From assembly GCF_014397115.1 (NCBI RefSeq), contig NZ_CP060720.1:1256001-1320000 (forward strand): a stretch of DNA of 64,000 bases, given 5' to 3'. A model generated the notes under the pieces. That model made no database searches, was not told where the DNA came from, and saw only the letters and a list, made by a program, of their open reading frames with translations. The first letter of the stretch is position 1; every line of letters begins with the position of its first letter. Positions 1 through 8,127 of this stretch are shown one piece after another. The DNA is from Vagococcus carniphilus (lineage in GTDB: Bacteria > Bacillota > Bacilli > Lactobacillales > Vagococcaceae). Position numbers and translations under genes: made by a program.

Positions 1-574
1 CAATTTCTCTAGCTTCAACGATTGTAGTATCAGCATTACTTGCCATTACTTGGTTAAAGTTATTTTCAGAACCTAAATATTGAAGGTTACCATTTTCATC
101 TGCTTTATCTGCAAAAATTAATGCAACATCAGCTTTTATAGGTTTTTCTAGTAAATAATCTTTCCCATCTATAGAGATGATTTCTTTACCTTCTTCAACT
201 AGAGTTCCTATGCCAGTTGGCGTTAAAAATCCACCCAGACCAAAGCCTCCAGAACGAATCTGTTCAGCTAAAGTACCCTGAGGAACAAGATCAATGATTG
301 TTTCTTTTTCATTCATTTGTCGACCAGCTTCTTTATTTAAACCGATATGAGAAGCTATAATTTTTGAAAATTGTTTATTAGCTACCATTTTTCCAACGCC
401 CTTGTCAGGAAAACCAGCATCATTACAAATGAGGGTTAAATTTGTAACACCCTTTTCAACTAAAGCATCAATCAATTTTTCTGGTGTTCCATTTGCCATA
501 AAACCGCCCACCATAATAGTATCGCCATCACTAATAAGTTTTGTAGCATCATTAATTGTGATTGTTTTACACAT
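1..574 (-). CDS. 3-oxoacid / acetoacetate CoA-transferase subunit A (3' end outside window)
   Basis: Translation from the ATG at 574 gives about 191 residues starting MCKTITINDATKLISDGDTI, with MVGGFMANGTPEKLIDAL, GFGLGGFLTPTGIGTLVEEG and KADVALIFADKADENGN. These are hallmarks of the alpha subunit of family I CoA-transferases (AtoD/ScoA/CtfA), which bind CoA and move it between acetoacetate or butyrate and acetate or succinate. The family is about 215-220 aa, so only the C-terminus is cut off by the window edge. It lies 22 nt downstream of the thiolase gene on the same strand with its own AGGAA ribosome site, so the two probably form an operon. The catalytic beta subunit should lie just beyond position 1. 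The exact acyl substrate cannot be told from sequence. Confidence 0.9.
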   Translation of the reverse strand, partial: MCKTITINDATKLISDGDTIMVGGFMANGTPEKLIDALVEKGVTNLTLICNDAGFPDKGVGKMVANKQFSKIIASHIGLNKEAGRQMNEKETIIDLVPQGTLAEQIRSGGFGLGGFLTPTGIGTLVEEGKEIISIDGKDYLLEKPIKADVALIFADKADENGNLQYLGSENNFNQVMASNADTTIVEAREI

Positions 575-596
575 GTTTGTTCCTACTTTCTATTTA

Positions 597-1787
597 TTAT
601 TGTTCATTTTTAACAACGACAGCAGTTCCTTGGCCCCCACCAATGCATAATGTCGCTAAACCATTTTCTGCATTGCGTTTTTTCATTTCATGGATTAAAG
701 AAACAAGGATTCTAGCTCCACTAGCTCCAATTGGATGACCCAGTGCGATAGCTCCACCGTTAACGTTAACAATATCTTTATTTAATTTTAGTTCGTTTAA
801 TACTGCTATTGATTGAGCTGCAAAGGCCTCATTTGATTCAATTAAATCTAAATCGTTCACAGTTAAATTGGCTTTTTTTAGAGCTTTTTTAGAAGCTGGA
901 ATTGGCCCAGTTCCCATTAGCTCAGGTGCCACACCAGCGCTTGCATAACTGGTAATAGATACTAATACTTTTAGACCTAATTCTTTAGCTTTTTCTTCGG
1001 TCATTAACATCACCATAGCAGCTCCGTCATTAATTCCAGAAGCATTACCAGCTGTAACGGTTCCTTCGCCTGGTAAAAAAGCAGGTCTTAATTTTTGTAG
1101 TGTTTCAAATGTTGTTCCAGGTTTTGGGTATTCATCTTGTGCCATTAAAATAGGATCTTTTTTACGTTGAGGAATTGAAACCGGAACAATTTCTTCTTTG
1201 AAGCGTTCAGTTTCAAGAGCTTTAGCAGCTTTTTCTTGACTACCTTGAGCAAATTTATCTTGTTCTTCACGAGTGATACCATATTTTTTTGCAACATTTT
1301 CAGCTGTAATACCCATATGATAGTGATTAAAGGCATCCGTTAAACCATCGTTTACCAAAGTATCAATCACTTGGGCATTACCTAATCTTTGGCCAAAACG
1401 TTGATTTTGTAAAACATAGGCTGCTTGCGACATGTTTTCAACCCCACCAGCTATCACAATCTCTGCATCTCCTAAAAGGATACTTTGAGTTGCTAATTCA
1501 ATCGCTTTTAACCCAGAGCCACAAACCATGTCTAAAGTGAATGCGGTTTTATCACTTGGTATACCAGAGTGAATGGCAACTTGTCGTGCAACATTTTGTC
1601 CTAATCCTGCATGAAGCACGTTTCCTAAAATAATTTCATCGATCATATCTGGTTTCACTTGAGTGGTTTCTAAAATACGTTTCATGACTGTACTTCCAAG
1701 ATCTACAGCAGAAATATTTTTAAATGCTCCTCCAAATGAACCAATTGGAGTCCTTAAAGCTTCAACAATGACAATATTTTTTTTCAT
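597..1787 (-). CDS. acetyl-CoA C-acetyltransferase (thiolase)
   Basis: A 396-residue protein of normal thiolase length. The nucleophile Cys89 lies in DMVCGSGLKAIE, His351 in ALGHPIGASGARIL and the second catalytic cysteine Cys381 in CIGGGQGTAVVV. It should condense two acetyl-CoA to acetoacetyl-CoA or run in reverse (AtoB/ThlA type) in the cytosol. It is the first gene of a leftward unit continuing into a CoA-transferase subunit, and is divergent from a LysR gene at 2015. The intergenic region has a long palindrome and a cre-like sequence near the thiolase start, suggesting LysR control plus catabolite repression. With the rightward hydratase, reductase and CoA-transferase genes it fits a C4 acyl-CoA pathway. 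The biosynthetic versus degradative direction is inferred from this context. Confidence 0.93.
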   Translation of the reverse strand: MKKNIVIVEALRTPIGSFGGAFKNISAVDLGSTVMKRILETTQVKPDMIDEIILGNVLHAGLGQNVARQVAIHSGIPSDKTAFTLDMVCGSGLKAIELATQSILLGDAEIVIAGGVENMSQAAYVLQNQRFGQRLGNAQVIDTLVNDGLTDAFNHYHMGITAENVAKKYGITREEQDKFAQGSQEKAAKALETERFKEEIVPVSIPQRKKDPILMAQDEYPKPGTTFETLQKLRPAFLPGEGTVTAGNASGINDGAAMVMLMTEEKAKELGLKVLVSITSYASAGVAPELMGTGPIPASKKALKKANLTVNDLDLIESNEAFAAQSIAVLNELKLNKDIVNVNGGAIALGHPIGASGARILVSLIHEMKKRNAENGLATLCIGGGQGTAVVVKNEQ

Positions 1788-1810
1788 AATATGTTAAATC
1801 CTTTCTTTTT

Positions 1811-1826
1811 TGTAAAACGTTTCCAC
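1811..1826 (-). promoter_or_regulatory. cre-like site upstream of thiolase
   Basis: On the minus strand the sequence TGGAAACGTTTTACA lies 24 nt upstream of the thiolase ATG. It resembles the CcpA cre consensus (TGWAANCGNTNWCA) in the left half and core, with mismatches on the right. It suggests carbon catabolite repression of the thiolase operon, but the match is imperfect. Confidence 0.35.
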
Positions 1827-1877
1827 ACACACAAGATATCAAGTTGCTTATTGTTTTGAAAATACATAAATTTTAGA

Positions 1878-1902
1878 ATAGTATAAATTTAATTTATACT
1901 AT
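1878..1902. promoter_or_regulatory. 25-bp near-central palindrome, candidate LysR operator
   Basis: Between the divergent thiolase and LysR genes lies a perfect inverted repeat with 11-bp arms and a 3-bp centre: left arm ATAGTATAAAT, right arm ATTTATACTAT. It contains the T-N11-A spacing typical of LysR-type regulators (T at 1884, A at 1896). By position it is the most likely operator for the LysR protein encoded at 2015. Binding is inferred. Confidence 0.5.
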
Positions 1903-2014
1903 ATGCGTAATTGCTATTGATATAAGGGTTATGAGATACTATGAATATAAAAAAGTATAAGTATACATAATAGTTATGGAGACCATTACTAAAAAATATA
2001 GCGAGGTGCTTATT

Positions 2015-2920
2015 TTGGATATTAAACAGTTAAGATATTTTATGACAATTGTAGAAAATGATTTTAATTTGAGTAGAGCAGCTGAATTACTTTACGTTTC
2101 TCAACCAACCTTGAGTATGATGATCAATGATTTTGAAAAAAAAGAAGGAATAAAACTTTTTAAAAAAGAAAAAGGCCGCATGACAGGCTTAACTTATGTA
2201 GGAGAGAATTACTACAAAGATGCTTGCATCGTTTTAGAAGATTATAATGAAATGTTAAAAAATTTACATGATCAGTCAAAGGGCGTGAAAGGAACTATAA
2301 ATATTGGCATACCTCCTTTAGTTTTATCAGTAGTTTTTTCGACAGTAATGCCTAAATTGATTTTAGAAAATCCTGATATTAAATTTAATATTAAAGAAAT
2401 AGGAGCCTATGAATTAAAAAATGATTTATTGTTAGGTAATGTAGATATTGCTGTTTTACTGTCTCCCACAGGATTAGCGGATAATTTGATTGAGACAGTA
2501 GAAATTCAACGTTCGGAACTAGCTGTATTTGTTTCTCCAAAACATAAATTGGCTAAAAAGAAAGAAATCAAATGGGAAGATTTAGATAATGAAAAATTGG
2601 CTATATTTGATAATACATTTATGATTAATCATTTACTAACTGAAGCGTTTGAGAGGCATAAAGTACATCCGAATGTGATACTAACATCTGGTTCATGGGA
2701 TTTTATGTTGAATTCAACTAAAATTAATCACGATATAGTTACAATTTTACCTAAACCAACTAACGATTTATACCAAGTAACTGATGTTGCATGTATTCCA
2801 ATGTCACAACCTGTTTCATGGCGAGTTGTTTTAACGAGGCTCAGAAAAGAAAACTATTCAAGAATTGAGTCGTATATTCTAGACTCGCTAATACAATCGT
2901 TTATTGAAAACAAACAATGA
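2015..2920 (+). CDS. LysR-type transcriptional regulator (acyl-CoA module, 1)
   Basis: The start is set at the TTG at 2015 because GAGGTG sits 6 nt upstream and LysR homology begins exactly there (DIKQLRYFMTIVENDFNLSRAA). An upstream in-frame ATG at 1976 would add 13 unlikely residues. The 301-aa protein has an N-terminal winged helix-turn-helix (residues 1-60, with VSQPTLSMMINDFEK as recognition helix) and a C-terminal substrate-binding-like effector domain (about 90-295). It is divergent from the thiolase/CoA-transferase operon and upstream of the hydratase, Ter and CoA-transferase genes, so it probably controls one or both. It is clearly paralogous to the LysR at 6401-7291 (shared GTI-IGIPP and EIGAYEL segments). 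The effector is unknown. Confidence 0.88.
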   Translation: MDIKQLRYFMTIVENDFNLSRAAELLYVSQPTLSMMINDFEKKEGIKLFKKEKGRMTGLTYVGENYYKDACIVLEDYNEMLKNLHDQSKGVKGTINIGIPPLVLSVVFSTVMPKLILENPDIKFNIKEIGAYELKNDLLLGNVDIAVLLSPTGLADNLIETVEIQRSELAVFVSPKHKLAKKKEIKWEDLDNEKLAIFDNTFMINHLLTEAFERHKVHPNVILTSGSWDFMLNSTKINHDIVTILPKPTNDLYQVTDVACIPMSQPVSWRVVLTRLRKENYSRIESYILDSLIQSFIENKQ

Positions 2921-3012
2921 TTTTGAAGTATTTTAAAATCAAAATTTTTAACCCTATAATTTTTAGTTATATCTCATATGATTAAACAGTATTAGATATT
3001 ATTTTAAAAAGG

Positions 3013-3061
3013 TATTATATTCGTGTTGTTGAAACAAGCAATCCGAATATAATATTTTTTT
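3013..3061 (+). terminator. hairpin plus T-run after the LysR gene
   Basis: Arms TATTATATTCG and CGAATATAATA (11 bp) enclose a 20-nt loop that can itself pair (TTGTT/AACAA). Seven T residues follow. It lies between LysR and the hydratase gene and could act as a terminator or, being in the 5' region of the next operon, as an attenuator. Confidence 0.65.
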
Positions 3062-3129
3062 GTTATATTAATTGCTTTTTTAATCTATATTGCTCAATTG
3101 TTAACAAAATAAGAATAGGAGAGATTTCA

Positions 3130-3570
3130 ATGCAAAAAATGTATGAAAGTGTTACTCAAGACAATATTCAATTAGGTCAAATAGCTGAAAAATCAAAGCG
3201 TATTACTGAATCAGATGTGGATTTATTTGCTCAAACAACAGGTGATATGAATCCAGCTCATACGGATGAAGAATATGCTAAAACAAGTATATTTAAGACT
3301 AAAATTGCTCATGGAATGTTAGGAGCTGGGCTAATATCTGCCACTTTAGGAATGGATTTACCGGGACCTGGTACTATTTATTTAGGACAAGATTTAAAAT
3401 TTCTTCATCCTATTTATTTTGATGATGTGATTGTAGCAAAAGTAGAAGTTGTAAATTTGATTGATAAAAAGAAATTTATCATGGCGGAGTTAAGAACAAC
3501 TGTTGTAAATCAAGACGGTGATTTAATAATAGACGGGACAGCAACTGTTATCCCACCAAAAGGAGAGTAA
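3130..3570 (+). CDS. MaoC-like (R)-specific enoyl-CoA hydratase (PhaJ type)
   Basis: A 146-residue single hot-dog domain. The catalytic Asp-His dyad motif of (R)-hydratases is visible as GDMNPAHTDEEYA, followed by IAHGMLGAGLISATLG and GPGTIYLGQDLKFLHPIYFDD, which match the PhaJ/MaoC family. It should interconvert (R)-3-hydroxyacyl-CoA and trans-2-enoyl-CoA, for example (R)-3-hydroxybutyryl-CoA and crotonyl-CoA. A good AGGAG site precedes the ATG. The gene is the first of three closely packed rightward genes (9-nt gap to Ter, 11-nt gap to the CoA-transferase), which supports a role feeding crotonyl-CoA to the reductase. The stereochemistry is inferred from family membership. Confidence 0.88.
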   Translation: MQKMYESVTQDNIQLGQIAEKSKRITESDVDLFAQTTGDMNPAHTDEEYAKTSIFKTKIAHGMLGAGLISATLGMDLPGPGTIYLGQDLKFLHPIYFDDVIVAKVEVVNLIDKKKFIMAELRTTVVNQDGDLIIDGTATVIPPKGE

Positions 3571-3578
3571 TAAGTAAG

Positions 3579-4772
3579 ATGAAAGTAGAAATGAAATTAA
3601 AAGGTAATATGGCAAGATCAGTAAATCCATATGGTTGTAAACAAGAAGTATTAAATCAAATTAATTATGTCAAAGCAGAAGGGGACTACGAAGGTCCGAA
3701 AAAAGTTCTTGTATTAGGTGCTTCTTCTAGTTATGGCTTAGCAAGTCGAATTACAGCAGCATTTGGTAGTCACGCGGATACAATTGGTGTGTCATTTGAA
3801 AGAGGACCTAAAGATGAATCGATGTTAGGAACAGCAGGTTGGTATAATAATATTTTCTTTAGAGAATTTGCAGAACAAGAGGGCTTAATTGCTAAAAACT
3901 TCATCGGAGATGCCTTTAGTTTAGAAATGAAAGAAGAAGTTATTAAGTACATTAAAGAATCTTTTGGTGGAAAGGTTGATATGCTGGTTTATAGTTTAGC
4001 CGCACCTAAAAGAACAGATTATAAAACAGGTATCACATATTCATCAGCTCTAAAACCGATTGGTCAAGAAGTTTCAGGAGAAAATATTAATTTAGAAAAA
4101 GAAGAATTATTTACTCAAGTTGTCGAACCGGCTACAGAGGAAGAAATTGAAGGTACTGTAAAAGTTATGGGCGGTGAAGATTGGGAATGGTGGATAGAAT
4201 TGCTAAAAGAAGCAGATTGTTTAGCAGAGGGATTTAAAACCGTTCTTTATTCTTATATTGGGCCTAAAGTGACTCATGCGTTTTATCATGATGGTTCATT
4301 AGGTGTTGCAAAAGAACAAGCTGAAGAATCCTCTAAACGTATTAACGAGAATATTAGAGAATTAAATGGACAAAGTTTAATTTGTGTTTCAAAAGCAGTT
4401 ACAACAAAAGCAAGTGTTGTAATTCCTATTTTACCTAAATATTTAATTTGTCTTTACAAGGTTATGAAGGAACAAGGAATTCATGAAACACCAATTATGC
4501 ATAAAGATCGCATCTTTAGAACAATGCTTTATGGAAATGAAGCTAATTATGATGAAAAAGGTAGACTACGTCCAGATAGTTGGGAATTATCTGATGATGT
4601 TCAAAGAAAAGTAAATGATTTAATGGCACAATTGACTCCACAGAATTTTAAATCTGATTTAACAGAATATCAATTGTTTAAAAAAGAATTCTTTAATTTA
4701 AACGGCTTTGAAGTCGAGGGAAATACTATTAATGAAGTTGACTTTGAAACATTAAAAGCAATGAAACCATAG
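3579..4772 (+). CDS. fabV: trans-2-enoyl-CoA reductase (NADH), FabV/Ter family
   Basis: The 397-residue length equals the FabV/Ter family (about 400 aa). Features seen are the N-terminal GNMARSVNPYGCKQEV, the dinucleotide-binding KVLVLGASSSYGLASRI near residues 42-60, the ERGP segment, and the catalytic Tyr-x8-Lys in YHDGSLGVAK. The family reduces crotonyl-CoA to butyryl-CoA irreversibly (Ter) or enoyl-ACP in fatty acid synthesis (FabV). Flanking by an (R)-hydratase and a CoA-transferase, rather than fab genes, favours the fermentative Ter role as an NADH sink. Ter versus FabV cannot be separated by sequence alone. Confidence 0.9.
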   Translation: MKVEMKLKGNMARSVNPYGCKQEVLNQINYVKAEGDYEGPKKVLVLGASSSYGLASRITAAFGSHADTIGVSFERGPKDESMLGTAGWYNNIFFREFAEQEGLIAKNFIGDAFSLEMKEEVIKYIKESFGGKVDMLVYSLAAPKRTDYKTGITYSSALKPIGQEVSGENINLEKEELFTQVVEPATEEEIEGTVKVMGGEDWEWWIELLKEADCLAEGFKTVLYSYIGPKVTHAFYHDGSLGVAKEQAEESSKRINENIRELNGQSLICVSKAVTTKASVVIPILPKYLICLYKVMKEQGIHETPIMHKDRIFRTMLYGNEANYDEKGRLRPDSWELSDDVQRKVNDLMAQLTPQNFKSDLTEYQLFKKEFFNLNGFEVEGNTINEVDFETLKAMKP

Positions 4773-4783
4773 GAGGAGAAAAA

Positions 4784-6340
4784 ATGACTGTTAAGTTTAT
4801 CAAATCAAGTGAAGTGCCATCTTTAATTAAGGATGGAGACACACTAGCTGTTGAAGGTTTCATTGGAACAGGAGTGGCTGAAGAAATTCATGAAGCAGTA
4901 GAAAATTACTATGATAAAAATCAACACCCTAAAAATATCACATTAATGTACGCAGCAGGTATTGGTGACGGGGGAAATAGAGGACTTAATCATTATGCAA
5001 AAGAAGGTTTAGTTAAAAGAGTTATCGGGGGGCATTGGGGATTAGCACCTAAATTACAACCTCTTGTTTCAGAAAATAAAATAGAAGCATATAATTTTCC
5101 TCAAGGTGTAATTTCTCAAATGTTTAGGGACATAGCAGCCAAAAAGCCATTTTTAATAACTAAAGTTGGTTTAGGTACTTTTGTTGATCCAGATATTTCT
5201 GGAGGAAAACTAAATGAAGTAACAAAAGAAGATTTGGTAACTAAAATGACATTTAATGGTGAAGATTATTTAGCTTATTCTCTCCTTCAACCTAATGTAG
5301 CTATTATGAAAGGAACTTATGCAGATAATCAAGGAAACATTGCTTTTGATGATGAACCGTTAACGTTAGAGGCAACCTCGCTTGCAATGGCTGTTAAGAA
5401 TGCAGGGGGAATTGTCATTGTTCAAGTAAAACGACGTGTTCTTTCAGGTTCTTTAGATCCTAAATTAGTTAAAATACCAGGGCTATTAGTTGATTATGTA
5501 GTTGAAGTGGAAGATGAGAGTAAGCATATGCAAACTTTCGGTACTCAGTTTAATTCAGATTTTATTAAGTCTGATGTCGTTAAGTCTGAAGGGGCTATCG
5601 ATGTACCTCTAAATGAAAGAAAAGTAATCGCAAGACGCTCTGCTCAATTGATTCCAGCAGATGCGAAAATTGTTAACTATGGTATTGGAATGCCAGAAGT
5701 TATCTCTTCAGTCTTAAAAGAAGAAGGGGCTAATGGGAAGTTCACGACAACTATTGAGCCAGGTAGTTTTGGTGGAATACCAGTTGGTGGCTTAGATTTT
5801 GGTGCAGCAATATCACCTGAATCAATTATTGACCAATCATATATGTTTGATTTTTATGATGGTGGAGGAATTGATATTGCTTTTTTAGGCCTTGCTGAAT
5901 GTGATAAATATGGAAATATAAATGTGTCAAAATTTGGCCCTAAAATTGCTGGGGCTGGTGGTTTTATTAATATCACTCAAAATACTAAAAATGTTATTTT
6001 TTGTGGAACCTTTACTGCTGGAGGACTAAAAACGGAGGTAGTTAATGGTGAAGTCATCATTAAAAATGAAGGGAAAAAATCTAAATTCGTTGAAAATGTT
6101 GAGCAGATAACTTTTAGTGGAAAAACTGCTATAAGTAATAAGCAGAATGTTTTTTATGTGACAGAAAGGGCAGTCTTTAAATTGGTACCAGAAGGTGTAG
6201 AATTGATTGAGATTGCTCCAGGAATTGATTTAGAAGAAGATATTTTAGCAAATATGTCTTTTAAACCTATCATCTCAAAAGAACTAAAATTGATGGATCA
6301 ATGTATTTTTTCTGAAAATAAAATGAATTTAGCTTATTAA
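4784..6340 (+). CDS. acyl-CoA:acetate / 3-oxoacid CoA-transferase (fused alpha-beta, YdiF/propionate type)
   Basis: A 518-residue single-chain family I CoA-transferase. The N-terminal half has the alpha-type glycine-rich segment (VEGFIGTGVAEEIHEA) and the C-terminal half the beta-type TTTIEPGSFGGIPVGG, whose Glu is the expected covalent catalytic residue, plus FGPKIAGAGGFINI. YdiF, propionate CoA-transferase and related enzymes have this layout and size. It would exchange CoA between butyryl- or acetoacetyl-CoA and acetate. It ends the hydratase-Ter operon, has an AGGAGGAG ribosome site and is followed by a bidirectional terminator. A two-subunit CoA-transferase occurs at 1-574, so the two probably act on different acids. 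Confidence 0.9.
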   Translation: MTVKFIKSSEVPSLIKDGDTLAVEGFIGTGVAEEIHEAVENYYDKNQHPKNITLMYAAGIGDGGNRGLNHYAKEGLVKRVIGGHWGLAPKLQPLVSENKIEAYNFPQGVISQMFRDIAAKKPFLITKVGLGTFVDPDISGGKLNEVTKEDLVTKMTFNGEDYLAYSLLQPNVAIMKGTYADNQGNIAFDDEPLTLEATSLAMAVKNAGGIVIVQVKRRVLSGSLDPKLVKIPGLLVDYVVEVEDESKHMQTFGTQFNSDFIKSDVVKSEGAIDVPLNERKVIARRSAQLIPADAKIVNYGIGMPEVISSVLKEEGANGKFTTTIEPGSFGGIPVGGLDFGAAISPESIIDQSYMFDFYDGGGIDIAFLGLAECDKYGNINVSKFGPKIAGAGGFINITQNTKNVIFCGTFTAGGLKTEVVNGEVIIKNEGKKSKFVENVEQITFSGKTAISNKQNVFYVTERAVFKLVPEGVELIEIAPGIDLEEDILANMSFKPIISKELKLMDQCIFSENKMNLAY

Positions 6341-6350
6341 ACTAAAAAGT

Positions 6351-6395
6351 AAAGGTTGAAACAAAACTAAAAAACAGTTTTGCTTCAACCTTTTT
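6351..6395. terminator. bidirectional terminator between convergent genes
   Basis: An imperfect hairpin with outer arms AAAGGTTGAA and TTCAACCTTT and inner arms CAAAACT and AGTTTTG. Flanking A and T runs let it serve both the CoA-transferase gene and the convergent LysR gene. Confidence 0.8.
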
Positions 6396-6400
6396 ATGTA

Positions 6401-7291
6401 CTAACTATTAAAAAAATGAATGAAAAAGTCTTCAACAAATTCAACTAAATGATTATGGTATACATTTTCTAACCGACAAATTTTAACAGTCCAACTAAAA
6501 TGAGGGGTGATTGGGCGAGAGAGTAAAGTATTTTCAGAGTAGTGTGGCACGATTGGAGCCGGTAAGATTGTCACTAAATCAAGCGATTCACACATACTTG
6601 CTAATAAATCCCAAGCACCAGACTCAAAAAAAATATGAGGTGTAATACTAGCAACTTGAAAATTTTTCTTTATTTGATGATGAATCATAAATGTGCTGTT
6701 TAGTAGAATGATTCTTTCATTAGCTAAATCATTATAAGTGAGAGGCTCTTTACTTTCAGCAAAAGGGTGTTGTGTATTAAAAACAACTACAGCTTGATCT
6801 TCAACAACTGTTTTACTTTGTATATTGTTAGTTGTAATTGGATCGATTAAAAAAGCAATATCAATCTCTTGAAGTAATAACATTTTTTGTAATTCATAAG
6901 CTCCGGCTTCAACTATTTCTAATTGAATATTAGGATTTTCTAGAATAAATTGCGGAATAGCTTTTTTAAATAAAACTGTCAGTATAACTGGAGGAATGCC
7001 GACTTTAATAGTTCCCTTAATAGTTTCTTTATTGATTCTTAAATCTTGCATTAATTTATCATATTGTTCTAAAACAAGTAGAGCATTTTGATAAAATTCT
7101 TTTCCAATAGGTGTTAAATCAACCAATCGACCTTTAGATCGGACAAAAAGTTCAACATCTTCTTTGTCCTCGAATTCTTTAATAAATTTAGTTAGTCCAG
7201 GTTGAGAGATAAGTAAAATCTTGGCTGACTGAGAAAGATTAAAATTATTTTCAACAATTGTTGTAAAATACTCTAAATGTTTAATATCCAT
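6401..7291 (-). CDS. LysR-type transcriptional regulator (acyl-CoA module, 2)
   Basis: The ATG at 7291 is used because GGAGG lies 10 nt upstream and homology starts at MDIKHLEYFTTIVENNFNLS. The 296-residue protein has a winged HTH at residues 1-60 (ISQPGLTKFIKEFED) and a LysR effector domain. It resembles the LysR at 2015 along its length, for example GTIKVGIPPVILTVLF and EAGAYELQKMLL, so the two arose by duplication. They enclose the hydratase-Ter-CoA-transferase genes, suggesting joint or antagonistic control of the acyl-CoA route. The gene is divergent from the CoaA-like kinase at 7337 with only 45 nt between the starts. Confidence 0.88.
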   Translation of the reverse strand: MDIKHLEYFTTIVENNFNLSQSAKILLISQPGLTKFIKEFEDKEDVELFVRSKGRLVDLTPIGKEFYQNALLVLEQYDKLMQDLRINKETIKGTIKVGIPPVILTVLFKKAIPQFILENPNIQLEIVEAGAYELQKMLLLQEIDIAFLIDPITTNNIQSKTVVEDQAVVVFNTQHPFAESKEPLTYNDLANERIILLNSTFMIHHQIKKNFQVASITPHIFFESGAWDLLASMCESLDLVTILPAPIVPHYSENTLLSRPITPHFSWTVKICRLENVYHNHLVEFVEDFFIHFFNS

Positions 7292-7336
7292 ATGAGACAA
7301 GCCTCCAAAAATATAATGATAAGGAAAGAAATAAAA

Positions 7337-8014
7337 ATGTATCTTAAAGACATTGTAGCGAAATACTCACCAAACATAAAGGTAAAAAACAATTTTTTTA
7401 CTATAGGAATTACAGGAAATATAGCTTCGGGAAAATCAACATTTGCTCAACGACTAAAAAATGAATTAAAATTAATTTTCCCAGATGAAAAAATTGAAGT
7501 GATTTCAACAGATGATTTTTTATTCAATAATCAATATTTAATAAAAAAGAAACTATTTAATGAGAAAGGATGGCTATCTAGTTATGATCAAGAAAAAATT
7601 ATAACATTTTTTAATGATTTAGAAATTAGCCATCAAGCAAGCATTAAGGGATGTTATTCTCAAGTAACTGGTGACATAGAAGATGAATGCTATTTTATTG
7701 ATTTTCCAACAATTTTGATTATTGAGGGAACGATGACATTAACAGAACTATTCTCTTCGTATATTGACTATTCTATCTATTTAGAAGTAGATTTAACAAC
7801 TAATTATAGATGGTTTGAGAAACGCTCACTAGAGAATTTAAAGACAAAAAAAGAATATACTCACTTAACAAAAAACAGGGCAAAGCCACTAATTAAAACT
7901 ATTTGGGAGATAACAAATTTAAAAACTTTCGAAACCTACATTCTTCCTCATAAGTCGTGTGCCAATCTTTGTGTAAATTTAGATTCCAATCATCAAATTA
8001 ATTACGTTATTTAA
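7337..8014 (+). CDS. small P-loop kinase resembling type I pantothenate kinase
   Basis: The start is the ATG at 7337, 8 nt after AAGGAAAG; upstream in-frame starts lie inside the divergent LysR 5' region. The 225-aa protein has a Walker A at residues 27-35 (GNIASGKST), then STDDFLFNNQYL and KGWLSSYDQEKIITFFNDL, which parallel the CoaA segments with TTDGFLYPN and KKGFPESYD, and later LIIEGTMTLTEL where CoaA has a LIVEGxNVL segment. Typical CoaA is about 310 aa, so this is a shortened paralog or another member of the uridine kinase/phosphoribulokinase superfamily. Next to CoA-ester genes a role in CoA supply is tempting, but the substrate is unproven. A Fur-controlled operon follows. Confidence 0.65.
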   Translation: MYLKDIVAKYSPNIKVKNNFFTIGITGNIASGKSTFAQRLKNELKLIFPDEKIEVISTDDFLFNNQYLIKKKLFNEKGWLSSYDQEKIITFFNDLEISHQASIKGCYSQVTGDIEDECYFIDFPTILIIEGTMTLTELFSSYIDYSIYLEVDLTTNYRWFEKRSLENLKTKKEYTHLTKNRAKPLIKTIWEITNLKTFETYILPHKSCANLCVNLDSNHQINYVI

Positions 8015-8042
8015 AATAAAAATGTGATTATTAAAATACCTC

Positions 8043-8094
8043 TTGAAAACAATTTCACTATTTGATACACTCAACCAAGTGATAATGATTATCA
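8043..8094 (+). promoter_or_regulatory. promoter with Fur box for the siderophore operon
   Basis: TTGAAA (8043-8048), a 17-nt spacer and TACACT (8066-8071) with an extended -10 TG form a plausible promoter. Immediately downstream at 8080-8094 is TGATAATGATTATCA, a perfect 7-1-7 Fur box, placed at about the transcription start. Iron repression of the downstream siderophore genes is therefore expected. Confidence 0.8.
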
Positions 8095-8127
8095 GTTTCA
8101 TTATCGAACATCAAAGGGGGAATTATA

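Noticed and set aside
402-650. Rightward 82-codon frame at the left end
   Set aside because: It lies opposite the well-supported CoA-transferase subunit A and thiolase genes and has no ribosome site or family resemblance.
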